DNA of 64,000 bases from Rhynchonema sp. JSB1_4 (lineage: Eukaryota; Nematoda; Chromadorea; Monhysterida; Xyalidae): contig JASAMV010007921.1 in NCBI GenBank assembly GCA_030248065.1, forward strand, positions 62,001-126,000. Reading direction: 5' to 3'. A program made the position numbers and the translations under genes. Position 1 is the first letter of the stretch. Each line of letters starts with the position of its first letter. Below the pieces are notes generated by a model that did no database searches, was not told the DNA's origin, and saw only the letters and a program-made list of their open reading frames with translations. Below are positions 20,026-32,036 of the stretch, in pieces.

Positions 20026-20479
20026 GCCGGGGGGGGGAGAAAAACGTACCAGCGGAAGTCCCCCCCCCCTTTCTCCCCCCCCCCGAGAAACTACAGTCCC
20101 GACGACTGTTGAAGATACTTTCCAGGCGAGGAAATTTTGTCTAGCACAGTCGAAGAGGGCGGATGGCCACTTTTGAGAACATTCAGTTAAAAATGACTCA
20201 TTTTTGCCCATTTTTCGTGTAAAAATGCCCATTTTAGGGCTAAAAATGGCTATTTTAGGCAAAAATTGGCGGAGATAGTGTACCCGGAGGCGGTTATAGG
20301 GGGATACCGTAGGACCCGAGGGGAAGATAACGTACCCGATGGGGCACTGTAGTGGCTGGGGCGGACGGGGGGGGGGGGAGATTCCCCCCCTAAGGGGTAT
20401 CTATCTCGAGTCATCCCTTAGGGGGGGATGGGGGGGGGGAGGGTATCTATCTCGAGCCGACCCCAAAGGGTGTCTCGAG

Positions 20480-20898
20480 CACTGGTGTAGCTACCCAGGT
20501 GGGGCGCCAACCTACTGTACCACCCAAAATGCGGAAGGGCAACCTACCTACTGTATCAGCCGAGCTAGGGGGGGGGGGCGGTCGTACCACGTGGGGGGGA
20601 TGTCATTTGGAAACCGAAATTTTTTATATCCAAATACTGAAGAAAATGTGGCCTAAAACACTAATTTCGCGCGCAGCGCGCGATTTTTCGCCTATTTCCA
20701 GACAAATATGCTAATTTTATGCAATTTTAGGCCAAAAATGAATGTTTTGGGTGAAAAGTTAGGTGCGGAAGCAAGCTAACTACTGTAGCAGGGGAGGGGC
20801 GGCAACCTACCTACTGTACCAGGCGAGGGGCGGCAACCTACCTACTGTACCTTGAGGGGGACCCCCCCCCCCAAACCCCCGCCCCAGCCACACCATTG
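20480..20898. mobile_element. MITE of the GTGGTGTAGCTAC family, diverged ends
   Basis: Left end CACTGGTGTAGCTAC, right end AGCCACACCATTG, with an interior nearly identical in layout to 18310-18690. I could not find a matching 8-bp duplication, so its ends may be damaged or it may be a nested composite. Confidence 0.6.
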
Positions 20899-21160
20899 AT
20901 GTCCACTAAGTAGATTTATGGTTTTCAAACGCAAAAATAGGTGTTTTTGCACTTCGGGACCCCCAAAAAATAGGGCGCTCCGCGCGCAAACAAACAAAAA
21001 TGGTCATTTTAGCCCAATTTTCGGCAAAAATGTCGAAAAATACCCATTTTTACTGGCTGAATCTGATATAAAGCTGTACCAAACGACATTGTTCCGTTTT
21101 CATTTAGTTACTTGTAGCGCCTAAAGTGCGAACACCACAATATCAACGTGCCTGAAACGA

Positions 21161-21464
21161 ATGAATGTGCGCGACAATAATCGTGACGATTTGACAGATT
21201 CCGACGAAGCATTCAGTGCCTTTTTTGATCAATTAATTTCCCAAAACATACTCACTGAGGCGCGTATAGTTGATTTGACGAAAAGTGAAGCATCAGGAAG
21301 CACAGTCTTGCCGGATATTTCAGACGGAGAGGTTTGTAATTTCGGGGTCGCGTAATTTCAGCCATCAGTTTCTTTTCTGACAGCGTAAGCTTAGAGGCCG
21401 ACTTGATATTCCACAACCCACAACCGACAGGAAATTTTTGAAACAGAGGAAGTTTCAAATGTAA
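21161..21464 (+). CDS. small two-exon protein, function unknown
   Basis: Exon 1 21161-21331 (MNVRDNNRDDLTDSDEAF...) and exon 2 21384-21464 join in phase 0 (GAG|GTTTGT, CTGACAG|CGT) for 83 residues. The first half is acidic and helical (SAFFDQLISQNILTEARI), the second half short and basic, ending FLKQRKFQM. No family recognised. It lies 142 bp upstream of another small gene on the same strand; the two could be neighbours in an operon, which nematodes have, but there is no direct sign of trans-splicing here. Confidence 0.48.
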
Positions 21465-21605
21465 CAAAAACACCAACATGGCACATTCACGCTTTGAAAA
21501 AAATCGATCCACACGGGTATTACCGTCCTCCTAAAGGATCCTGACTACAACCAAATGTTTCAAACAACGAAGAAAACTGCGTAAAATGCGTTTCAGGACG
21601 GAACG

Positions 21606-22011
21606 ATGGCTTCGAAGCGTGGTGGTAGATCCAAAGGTCCGCAACGTTCATGCTTTGCAACCGATGCTAGACGTCAAAAAGATATCAATGATGAACTGGC
21701 GCTGTTAAATCTGGCAGGTATATGGTTTCAATTGCTTCAGGTAATATTATAGGGCAGCAAAAATAATATTATAGTAGATAGCATAAATATACCAGATGTC
21801 TATTTTTTCAGTGCGCGAGGGCGACGCTTGTTTTGAAATGCATGCCGATCGCAACGTTGAGTTCACGTTGGCGCTGTTGCAAGAGGCCACTCTGCTCGGA
21901 GAAACAAACCAATACATCGGTAATATAATATGATCCACTGTAGTAGCAGACAAATCGTTAAAACGTACCCGAATGGAGGTCATGGATGTGTGCACCGAGG
22001 AATTAGACTGA
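21606..22011 (+). CDS. small three-exon protein, function unknown
   Basis: Exons 21606-21717, 21812-21919 and 21950-22011 (introns both phase 1) give 93 residues: a basic N-terminus (MASKRGGRSKGPQRSC), then a long helical segment (DINDELALLNLA..., VEFTLALLQEATLLGETNQY) and an acidic C-terminus ending CTEELD. The second intron would be only 30 nt (21920-21949), unusually short. Without it the frame hits TGA five codons later, losing the basic/acidic C-terminus. No family recognised. Confidence 0.48.
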
Positions 22012-22039
22012 TAACAGGCGCAATTTCGCTATACGTCCG

Positions 22040-22450
22040 CATCCACTTGGAGCTGGGGAGAGTTGCCCTTCCGCGGTACAGTAGGTATCCCGCTCACCTG
22101 CTACAGTAGGTTTGCGCGCCAATAACTCAAATGGTATAGTACCTATCCACTTGGATTTTCACTCTGCTACAGTAGACACGCGCCCTCGCTCGGGATTTTG
22201 CCGCAAAAGTGGCAATTTATGACTAAAATGACCAAAATTAGTTCAAAACCACCGCGTTTTAGCTCATATTACCCGAAATTCACGTGCTACACCGCAAATA
22301 GTACGTTTTGATAGGATTGCAGAGATAAACAACTTTTACCGCAAGAGCTAAGCGCCGCAACTTCCCCCAAACCCCGTCCCTAGGTACAGTACCGCCCCCC
22401 TCAGGCCATCGCCTGTGGTACAGTGGATATTGTTGTCTCTGCCAGGGCGC
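22040..22450 (-). repeat. degenerate CTACTGTACC-family element, inverted
   Basis: Multiple GGTACAGTAGGTATCC and CTACAGTAGG motifs, plus the 'cgaaattcacgtgctac' segment found in 16639-17102. Clearly a relative of the hAT MITEs, but the ends are not recognisable. Confidence 0.6.
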
Positions 22451-22464
22451 TACCCGCATAAATT

Positions 22465-24803
22465 ATGAGTCCTTTTTATCTAGATATTCATCCCGACATC
22501 AAGGAGTTGTCACCGACAGAAATTGTTGGCAACTTGGACAACTGTGTCTCGGAGTATTTCAAAAATGTGTCGCCGCACATGGTTATCCGATTCCGTGAGA
22601 TCATGTCGTTCGGGTTCACTGGCGTGCGTGCAATCAAAGCCTACGGCGCATCGAAATTTGATGACCGGGGATTTACGATTGAGGTATAACATTTGAACAA
22701 AAACACACTAGCGTATTTTTGTACCCAGTAGTGATTGAAATGGCGGTTAGCGCGGGGGTTTCGGGTCGCAGATATTGGGTATGGGAAATTCGTCGCGTTG
22801 TACTGAGTATGTAAAGTATCAAAAAATAATAACAAAAAAGATAAAAGAGTATTTATGCGAAATACACTTTCAGCTGCTCTACTGTGACTCGGCCGATAAG
22901 GCTGTGGAAGACGCGGAGGTCATTACACTGATGATTGTGCCACTGTGCTTCGACGTCGCGTTGTTCTACGTTGGTGAGCTGTTGACGCATCCGACTGCGG
23001 TCAGTAATCAACGTGATTCATAACCAAGTATCACAACGTGTTGTCTAAATCACTTTTGGATGTGTCTCTTTACCAGTTCCAGATATAAAAAATTCCAGAC
23101 CCTATTTTGTTATTTCCCAGGCTTTTTCATCAAGATAAATACTTATTAATTTGAGATATGTGACGTCTATGAATTTAGTCTCAAGTTTTTGTTACGAAAG
23201 TAACATTTGTTTTCTTTGTTTACGTCATATTGCTGTTCATGAACTCATTGCGATTTGGAACAGTTGTCTGATAACTGTTTCACAATGGTGCGTCAGGTGG
23301 GATTCTCTTTTTATATTTCACACATTTTGCAGGTGCAACTTATCGAATGCGGCATGTGCGAACCAAAATTTCTGGAACCAATCCTGCGTCGCAGTTCGAA
23401 CACATCGATACAGTTCAATCTCGACCTTGGGAATTTGGACTGGGCGAAGAAGTCGACGAAGGAGAAACTTTCCAGCTTCTTTCGAACGTTGGATAGTTTC
23501 AGCACGCCAGTCGAACTGCATGTAAGTAAAACAATAAAACTTAGACATGTGTGAAGCTGAAAAGGCAAGGATGTACTGCTGTTCAGTACCAAATAATGCG
23601 AACAACGAAGTTTGGGGTATTTTTCAATTTTCTAAGGTCTGTGGTGAGCGAATGGCCACGGACAGCACGGTGGCACAATTCGTCGACGTGTTCTTGACGT
23701 CAGGCTTGCAACAACGCGTCGTGTCACTGATTGTGGGCTTCGCAAGCATCAATGGTGCACTGATTGACATGGTTAGATTTTCTTATTTAGACGAAGATAG
23801 TTCAACCACTCTGTGGTGTGACTGTGGGGTTGTATTGTGTTAATAAAATGTGTAATACAGTTATAGGCATATGACCGCCGTACTACGAACAAACCGGTCT
23901 GTAAAAAAATTGCGCTTTCATTTCCTTCAGGCGCTACACCTCAACCTGAAAACACTGAAAATATACAGTCGATATCCGGCTGAACGCACGGCTTCAATCG
24001 CACCATCGGATTACCAAGCTTTTCTACGTGCTGCGGACAGAGACGGTCATCTCCAAAGTCTGGTGATATCGGACGTGCACCCATGTGAACCCGATTCTGC
24101 CAACGCTCGCAAAATTTTGAATATTATTGAGGGTTAGTTTTCCCTTTGGGAAGCAGTCATGTTTTATCTGCAACTGAACTCAGCAACAGTAAAATAATCA
24201 TAACGCAATATTCACTCTGTCCCTTTATTTGCACAATTGAATCTGAATTTGAAGCAAAAAATCATGTTTTGCATAAAAAACGTTGAAACATCTATACATA
24301 CTAGAGTGTCATTTCGGACCACATTTACACAGAGCTGCCGGCACCTGTGTTGACGGGATTGGTCGAAATCGAGATCGAGAAGATTCCGCAGTCTGGCGTC
24401 GTGTTGAAGAAGCCCGATCCATTTGGTTTCGTTTTGGCTGTCTTGAAACGGTTATTACTTAATTCTGAAAACTCTGTATTTCTTATTTTTTTCATGAAAC
24501 TCAACCGAGGTCTAACTTTCTGCATTGCAGTTGTCCAAAGATCACAAAAATCGTGGTGTCCGATTCGCTGCACAATCCACGATTCGGTGGTCCGAACAAA
24601 GCACTGTCGTTGGCTGATTTTTTTGTGAAGGCTGTTGATTTGGCTGTGAAAGCACAAACACAGGATCCGAAACGAACCAAAATTGAAATCGACATGCAGG
24701 TTTTTCTCTTTGAACGAATTTTATGAGGTGACAGTTTTAGAGTTTAACTGTGAGCACTACGATACATTACCTGGACGGAATTGAAACATACGGCAACAAG
24801 TAG
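22465..24803 (+). CDS. eight-exon 406-residue orphan protein
   Basis: Exons 22465-22683, 22874-22999, 23333-23521, 23637-23771, 23931-24132, 24333-24450, 24531-24699 and 24741-24803 join with fully consistent phases (0,0,0,0,1,2,0). The product starts MSPFYLDIHPDIKELSPTEI. It has no signal peptide or clear membrane span. Leu/Ile-rich segments alternate strand and helix (e.g. 'LHLNLKTLKIYSRY', 'LQSLVISDVHPCE', 'ITKIVVSDSLHNPR'), reminiscent of the leucine-rich or F-box-associated proteins expanded in nematodes, but no F-box motif is clear. It ends IHYLDGIETYGNK. A second locus at 28346-30874 shares a similar C-terminal pattern. Confidence 0.8.
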
Positions 24804-26405
24804 AACAGTAGTGGCCATTGTTCTGTATTAAAAAAATTGTTAATGGCCATACAACCAGTGTTCCAACGCGATGGCGATACCGATACCGATCCCACGCCCT
24901 ATTTCTGATCGCGATCCCGATTCCGATCGCGCCATTTTGAAAAGGGTAATACCGATGTCGATCCCGATCTCGCCCAAACAAGTACCGGTATCGGAATTAA
25001 GTTTCGAGAGGAAAAAGTAAAAAATTACCCAATTATAATTCGCCAAGCTGTACTAAAAGCGCGACCATGCAAACGCGGCCCCGCCAACCCCCCACCCCCC
25101 CCCGGCCCCAACCCCATAAATAGTTGGATCAAATTTCTTAGTCGATCTGGAATCTATCTGATGTTTCAGAAGAATCACAAATTAACGTCAATCGAATGTA
25201 CTGATTATTGACCCCAACCCATCAACCGAAAACACAACTCCCTAAAAATTTGTATCAATGACCAGAACAACCCTATTTGTCGATCCCAAATCGCTGTGAT
25301 GTTTTAAAATGACTACAAATCAACATCACCAGAACACTCCGTCGATCCAGCCACTCAACGAACAATTATGCGAATTTCTCAATATCTAGATTTTTTGGAC
25401 ACCCGTATGGCCTCGTGCGTACGGGTTATCGGCACACATTCTTTCGAATGATAACTGCTCCAAACCTGGAACAAATCGATACCCACCCATATGACTGCTA
25501 CCACATCTTGTCGAAATACCGTCATTGTTTGCGCCTTGTATTACTACGCGAGCTATTGATGTTATTCACGTATATTGATCTAAGTTTCATTGTATGCTAA
25601 ATTGTGAATGTTGCAAATCATTCATTAAACTTTTCTATTTCGCTACTCTATAATTTACGGTCTTTCGCGTAAAATCGTACCCTTAAATTTTCACTTGCAA
25701 CCTTGGGATCGCCTCCGTACTATTTCATTTTCTGTGTTCCAATATAAACAGCTGTCGGTGGAAAAGAACGCTATGTTTTTAAAGATGCCGGTTCAAATGG
25801 TTCTGACATTATCTGATTGTTTGGTGTCGATTTCGTTCTCTTTCGGGATATAGTGATGCTAGTGTTATTTTCTATCGAAATCAGGTCTGATATGCGTATG
25901 CTATGCTAAACGTCCTCGTAATAAGCATATACAGAGAACTTAAATAATCAGTATGTTTCAGGTCTTTCGTGAAACTTGTGTCGGGTTACTAATTGTGAAT
26001 GCGAATCAGGGTTCCTGTCAGTCATTATTTTCTTTTTTTTTAATAAACTGTTGTCCTTGTGTGCCGTGTTTCTTCCCTTCAAGTTGTTCATTTCTTTCTT
26101 TTTTTTCTTTTTGTCGACTTTATTGATCATTCTTGGTAACAATATGCTATATTTGCATTGACCTCTATATTCCACGTATTATGAACACTGTGTATTGTCT
26201 CGGCCTTCTTTTGTGAGCGTTTACATCTTGAGTCAGGGAGATGGAATCAAAAAACCCTTCGAATCATTGGACTTTTGAATGTGAATTTTCATGTAATACT
26301 AGTTGAATCCGATATTTCGTGTAAGAAACACATAGAGTATTTTTCTTGACATGGCGTGTTTGTGAAATAGAAAATAGCCCGTGATAATACAGTCTTACGA
26401 TTCAC

Positions 26406-26543
26406 CAGGGTTGGATTAAAAAAATTTTTTATTAACGAATTTTTTTAAAAAAAATAGAATTTTTTTTTAAATATAATTTTTTTTATTGCAAACAGCCAAA
26501 AATTTTTAAAAAAAGAAATTTAGTTTTTTTTAATCCAGCCGTG
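26406..26543. mobile_element. short A/T foldback with CAGGGTTGGATTAA ends
   Basis: Ends CAGGGTTGGATTAAA ... TTTAATCCAGCCGTG enclosing alternating runs of T and A. It has the same terminal motif as 26730-27241. No target duplication found. Confidence 0.6.
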
Positions 26544-26729
26544 TGTGTGAGTGTTACAGCACGTTACATGTACGTATAGCTCCTGAGTAAATGCGAATTT
26601 GGGCCAAAATGCTATGGATTTATTGTCAATAGAACATTATCCTGGCCATGAGAATTTATTTTTTGTTAAACCGGGTATATGAAAAGTAATTGTCGTGGTG
26701 CCAAACTATGAATATCCATCTCTTCCAAA

Positions 26730-27241
26730 CAGGGTTGGGCAAAAAAACGTTTTTTTTTAAATCGTTTTTTTTAAAAAAAAACCTTTTTTTTAAAAAATGT
26801 TTTTTTTAAAACGCCCAGATGATCAAAATATGCCCCTGAAAAAGAATGGAAAACGCTCATGTTCGGAAGAAAATGTCGTTACATGAAGTCATTCTATGTG
26901 TTCTGAGCCAAATTAATAGGTTTCAACGCTTTTCTAGTTAGTTGCTAAGATGCCATATCACACGCGCATCGTGGGACCAACTTTGGCCGGAGTCATCACT
27001 GAAAGTCAAACTCGGTATATCGACATATCTCGACACGGTAAAAATTGGTCGAAAATTTTTTGAAAAAATGGGACAAAAAATTGATTTTCCTTGATAATCA
27101 GGGTACTTTCCCTGGAAAAATCAGGGAAAATCAGGGAAATTCAGGCTTTAAAAAAACGGAAAACGACCCAGGCGTTTTTTTTGAAAAAAAACGTCGTTTT
27201 TTTTAAGAAAAAACGCCGTCGTTTTTTTTTGTCGAACCCTG
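26730..27241. mobile_element. A/T foldback MITE, CAGGGTTGGGC ends
   Basis: Ends CAGGGTTGGGCAAAAAA ... TTTTTTGTCGAACCCTG. Flanks CTTCCAAA / GTTCGAAA match at 6 of 8. The arms are runs of T/A with ACG or CGTTTT interruptions. The middle 350 bp contains GATTTTCCTTGATAATCAGG and 'cagggaaaatcagggaaatt' sub-repeats. hAT-like by termini. Confidence 0.65.
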
Positions 27242-28345
27242 GTTCGAAACTGTAAATGAACATCTGCCCGCTAAATGCTTCCAAATTCAAAGTCAGAATT
27301 TGTACTTTTATGAATTATTGTCATGCTCAGGGATGTGTATTACCATTTCTCTTTTCATATTAATGCTCGTGCTGCAATCTCGGTGTTGTTGAGCTGTAGT
27401 TTTCTATGCTTTCGTCGACCTGATTGCTGGTTGGTATTCTCTGCGTCGAATATAATATGTGTGATTTGGTATGTCATAAACGCCGTTCAAATTTGACCTC
27501 AAAATAATGGTGGGAAACGCGTCAAAAAAGCGTTTCCCATAGAAAAAAATATTTTTTCTAAGAACAGTATGCAGGAACGACGACAGTTCCATTGTTAAAA
27601 AAATGCCCAGGAACAAGAACGAAACTGCACTTGATCAATGTGGACATGCTGGCCCATTGGATCCACCCTGGGGACGTTGCAGTACAAAACAGTCGCGCAA
27701 CATGGAGAACGGTCCTACATCTTCTGTAAACGATCAGTTTGTTGATGCAAATGTAAAACGCATTTTGTTTTGAAAGCAACCTCAATGTGTTTGTCGTATC
27801 ATTGCTACATAAAGTGACTCTACACCGATTCGTTAGTCAACACACGAATACCGTCATTGACGAACATTTTAATCAGAAAAGATCTTGGTCAAAGTCTTTT
27901 CCATTTTACGTATGTATTATTCGGAATAACAAGCAGCAGATGCAAGCTTTCAGTATGGATAGGCACAAAGACAATTTCAAGTCTACTTATAGTAAGATAC
28001 GTCGTGATCACAAGCAAAATTTTACATGGGACACGAATCACATTCCTGGTCATTTACTGTATTCCAGTACTAAAGAAGGAGTTTAGAGCGTACATGTACG
28101 TATTGTTTCAGAATAATTTCTGCAACGTTGCCAACGAATCACCGCAACAAGTGTCATGATTCATTCGAGTACACTGGCGTCGAAATATGGACTACGAACT
28201 GAGATTACTATGCCTGACAAATCAATACGTCTTTCATTCACTTTGTTTGATGTTCGTTCGAGTTTGGTAATCACGTTTTCTTTTCACATTAGTATTATTA
28301 TAAAATTATGACACCAATGCCGGATTGGCCTTTGTGGTGTGTTAT

Positions 28346-30874
28346 ATGCAGGACAGATGGTGGAATAGACTGAATAATTTGCCGAGTCATAATTTTTGCG
28401 ATATTCAGTTCATTCTGCTTCAGCTCGTCCTGGAGGATGGCAACATCGGCGCAATCGCCTCAATGACAATTAACGATGGCGATGCCTCAATTTTGCTGAA
28501 AACGCAATTCTCGCGCTCTGTATTGTTGGCGAACGATCTGTCGGATTACATCATTTCCGAACCATTTGCAAATGCTCATGGTATTCGAATCGGTCTCAAA
28601 GCCACGGTGAGTACACCTTGAATATTTACCCGAATTTTCCACTTAACGCCCCCGCCAGAATAGACCGCTTAGGAAGTAGTGCAAGACTGACGAAAACACG
28701 GCACTTTTCTCTTGTTTTAACAATCTTTTCTTAAATTTAACTACACATACTCACAATGAGGTTTAAATGTAACATGAGAATAGCAAAATCCTGCGTTAAA
28801 GCATCCCTACTCTTAACAATGAAAAGATGAGGTTTTTGAATTAAACCGGCCGAGAGTTGTTACTGGAAACGTTTTGACTTAAAGCTGCTGGTCAACAACC
28901 GTTCAACCGCGCTGCATGTCCGGGGGGGGGGGGGGGGGGGGGGAAATATATATAAACAAACTTTGGACCCTTTCCGATGTGCACACATACAAACCTTACG
29001 AAGTACGAAACATTGCTCTGTTATGCAGGCTTGGAAAAAAAAATTTTTTTTAAACAAGTTTTTTTTTTAAAAAAAAAATTTTTTTTAAAAAAAAATTTTT
29101 TTTTTAAAAATCTCACATTCGGGGAAATTTTCACAAATTTGCCTAAAAAACGCGCAAAATCGCGAAAAAATGCAATTTTAATTGACAACTCACTTTTGTG
29201 ACTTGGTTTCCATCACTTATCAAGCGTGTTTACGTCATTTCGATGGGATCCAACACTCTGTGCTTGTTATGGACCTATGATTGCTGCTCTGTGGTATAAG
29301 ACACAACAGTTTGTGGTCCAATAAGCAAGACTCGATCATAAACCATATAGAATTGAGAACATAAACTGCGAAAATACTTGTCCAGTCGCTCAATCAGTCG
29401 TATATGACCGACCCGATGCGGTATGACATCAATCTAACATGTAAGTATATGCATACTGTGTCTCATATATCAGGGGAAGGTATAATAACATCATTTGGCC
29501 ATCTTAGATACCAAATACATGCCCCAAAAGTAATTTTGCGAAGAAAATTTTTCGACCCTTGAGAAAGAATGATAAAAAATTACCTCCAAAAAGGCCATTT
29601 TTGGACGTTTTAGAACATTTTGTTCCCCCGAAAAATTTTAAAAAAAATTTTTTTTTAAAAAAAAAATTTTTTCAAAAACCTTTTTTTTAAAAAAAAAAAT
29701 TTTTTTTTTTAAAAAAATTTTTTTTTGCTGAACGCTGCTGTTATGGTTGTGGCGCTTGTATATTGTGGTTGTCTGTGCAGTTTACGTCGGTTTCACAATG
29801 CATGCGGTTTCGGGGTCAGAGTTTTTGGTACGTGGACCCGTTTAGGTTCATACTCACCTTGAATTTTGGCATCATGGGATGAGGCTAGTTTGCCTGCGTT
29901 GTTCACCAAAGTATGAGGGTCAACTGTCGACCCTCGCCATCAGTCGACCTGATTTACCGCTAACCCACACTACTTTTTGCGGCTTAGCGAAAAATGTGGT
30001 CTAGTGATGTTTCAAAGTGTCGGTGTGGAAATCATAAATAACACGGGCGTCAAGACCGACCTGCTCATCACAACGCTAGCAAGATTATGAAGAATCGGCC
30101 TTTGTGTCAGCTGCCACGTCCGAAAATGCCTGACCCACAACTCGAGCTCGCATGCGTTGTGAAACCAGCCTACAGAAGTAGAAAATATTGCGAAAACAAC
30201 TACAAAGTTTCTAAAATATTTAATTTTTTAATTAAATAATAGCAACGTTTCAATAGGCATTGTGGATTGTGCTTTTTGTTGCAGTGTTGCAGGCTGCTGT
30301 CCCTTGTGTATCAAACTTTTAAAGACCGTATTCCGGTCACACAAGTCTTTCAATTTTTTTTTGTTTTTTTTCACCAGATACAAATTTGAGCCTGTCCATC
30401 AAACATCACCAAGCAACCAATGATCTCGTTATATTAGAATCTAGTAACACGATGTCCAAACTTTCTTTATGTATTCTACCGCCTAGAGACGAAGCACGGT
30501 CGAACGGTTGTTGACCAGCACCTTTAAACCTGTGACGCACTGTAATTCAATTTTTTTCTTTACGATCGCAGGCTTACTGAACAAATTTCGACATTGAGAC
30601 CTGGGACCGTTAAGCCCGAAATTGCGACACTACTTTTGATACAGTGGGGCCAGAGAGCACTGAATTCATTCTGAGTAATAAAATGAGGGAACGCCATAAA
30701 ATAAGCGAAGAAAGAAAACAACACATAAAAGACAAGACAGCGATTTTCAGCTGCATTTCCATTTTCAATCAGGTGTGCGATACTCATCATTTGGACATCG
30801 ATATGGTGTTGATTGACAGCGAAAATAACACCGTCGTCAGCAGCATTCGACATCGTTTCGATGTGATACATTGA
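28346..30874 (+). CDS. orphan gene, probable diverged relative of the 406-aa protein (tentative model)
   Basis: An open exon 28346-28612 (MQDRWWNRLNNLPSHNF ... IGLKAT|GTGAGT) and a terminal exon 30773-30874 after TTTCAATCAG (VCDTHHLDIDMVLIDSENNT ... HRFDVIH*) both read in phase 0 and can be joined. The terminal exon resembles the C-terminus of the 22465-24803 gene ('IEIDM' then 'VST.IH.LD' against 'LDIDM' then 'VSSIRHRFD'). An alternative short terminal exon at 29225-29299 is also in phase. The long intervening sequence is repeat-rich, so this may be a decayed copy or a gene broken by insertions. Function unknown. Confidence 0.38.
28640..28895. repeat. intronic TTAAAG/GGAAACGTTT repeat, diverged copy
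   Basis: Carries 'tttccacttaacgcccccgc' and 'actggaaacgttttgactta', matching the units at 13350-13505. Confidence 0.5.
29024..29115. repeat. A/T homopolymer foldback
   Basis: Begins GCAGGCTTGGAAAAAAAA and continues as alternating T8/A9 blocks. A similar tract without clear ends is at 29636-29727. Confidence 0.55.
29789..30166. mobile_element. foldback element related to 11652-12824
   Basis: Ends GGTTTCACAATGCATGCGG ... CGCATGCGTTGTGAAACC. The same CACAATGCATGCG core terminates the larger element at 11652-12824. About 378 bp with no coding capacity. Confidence 0.72.
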
Positions 30875-32036
30875 GTTGTGCATTACAAACTTCTTTATAT
30901 GGAGTGACATAAACATTGCGTGCGTGTTCTCTAGCTTGTTCCATGGCCAACATTACATAATCGACAGGTTGGACAAAAACTAAAAAGGTTTTTTTTAAAA
31001 TTACATTGTGTGCATTATTTGACTTTTCGAATTATTTGTCTCTTCTCTCTAGTTAACTTGTAATGTGGTGCATTTCGTGACGTCCAAGACGCTGTTTAGA
31101 TGACAGATAATGACGCTTCGATCGAACAAAATTGGTTCGCTCAGAGGAAGTCAATTATGAATTGCAACAAAAATAGTATGACTATGTGTTCTTGTCTGCC
31201 ATGTAAAACCACCGTTGACATGGACACCATCATGTGTATAAGTTCAATCGAGAATAATGTCTCACTTTTCGCCAGAAGAAATTAACCTATATAGATTAAG
31301 GCTGTCATCAACTCGGACAAGTGGATTAAATAATATTTCAGTGAAACTTCCGAGTGCTTATGGAATATGTATACACATCAAATCAGTTGACATGCAATTT
31401 GTTTTATTCGGCCGCAGTCAATTCACATATGAAATACTCGCACTCCATAACAAAGCATCCAGGTTCGACGCAAGCCACCAAACATCAAACAGCCTTCTTC
31501 GTCTTCAGATAACACATGCGGCGACATCTGCATCATCGAAACAAAAAGAATCAAAATGAAAAGATTCGTATCATAAGCAACGATCTACAAGTAACCTACC
31601 AAAAGAAATACAGTAAGATTTGAAAACAAGACTAGGTCAATCATCTGACGAATAAGAAATATCGGACCAATCAAATGACGCCCATTTTAACGACAAGCAA
31701 AATACACGCTAATCTTCAGACAAAATGAACAGCAATGACAACAATAGTACATTCAGCGACTAGCACTTCTATTCTTAGACATCAGAAACTTGGCTTTTTA
31801 GGAAATTACAAAAAAAATTTCTAGATCACCGCAATCTGCTCATTACGCAACAAAACCACCTGACGATACATAGCCGAGTTTCACAAATGAAACAATAATA
31901 GTAAGAAAAAAAAGACGAGAAAGAAAACAAGAGCACGCAACGGGGAAGAAAAGAAAACTAAGAGAAACAAAGACGACAATTTGAAATACAGAAGAAAAAG
32001 ATCGCCCGCACCAAAGCCATAGATGGTTCAAAATAC
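30875..32036. other. intergenic stretch, no gene seen
   Basis: AT-rich sequence without phase-consistent exons. A short frame at 31257-31559 has no splice or family support. Confidence 0.5.

Larger units (their letters stand above)
24804..28345. other. gene-poor stretch; A/T-rich foldback repeats only
   Basis: Holds a short GATCGCGAT-type inverted tract (24870-25000), T/A homopolymer foldbacks at 26406-26543 and 26730-27241, and otherwise unremarkable AT-rich sequence. Short open frames on both strands show no splice-phase support, so I call no gene. Confidence 0.6.
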
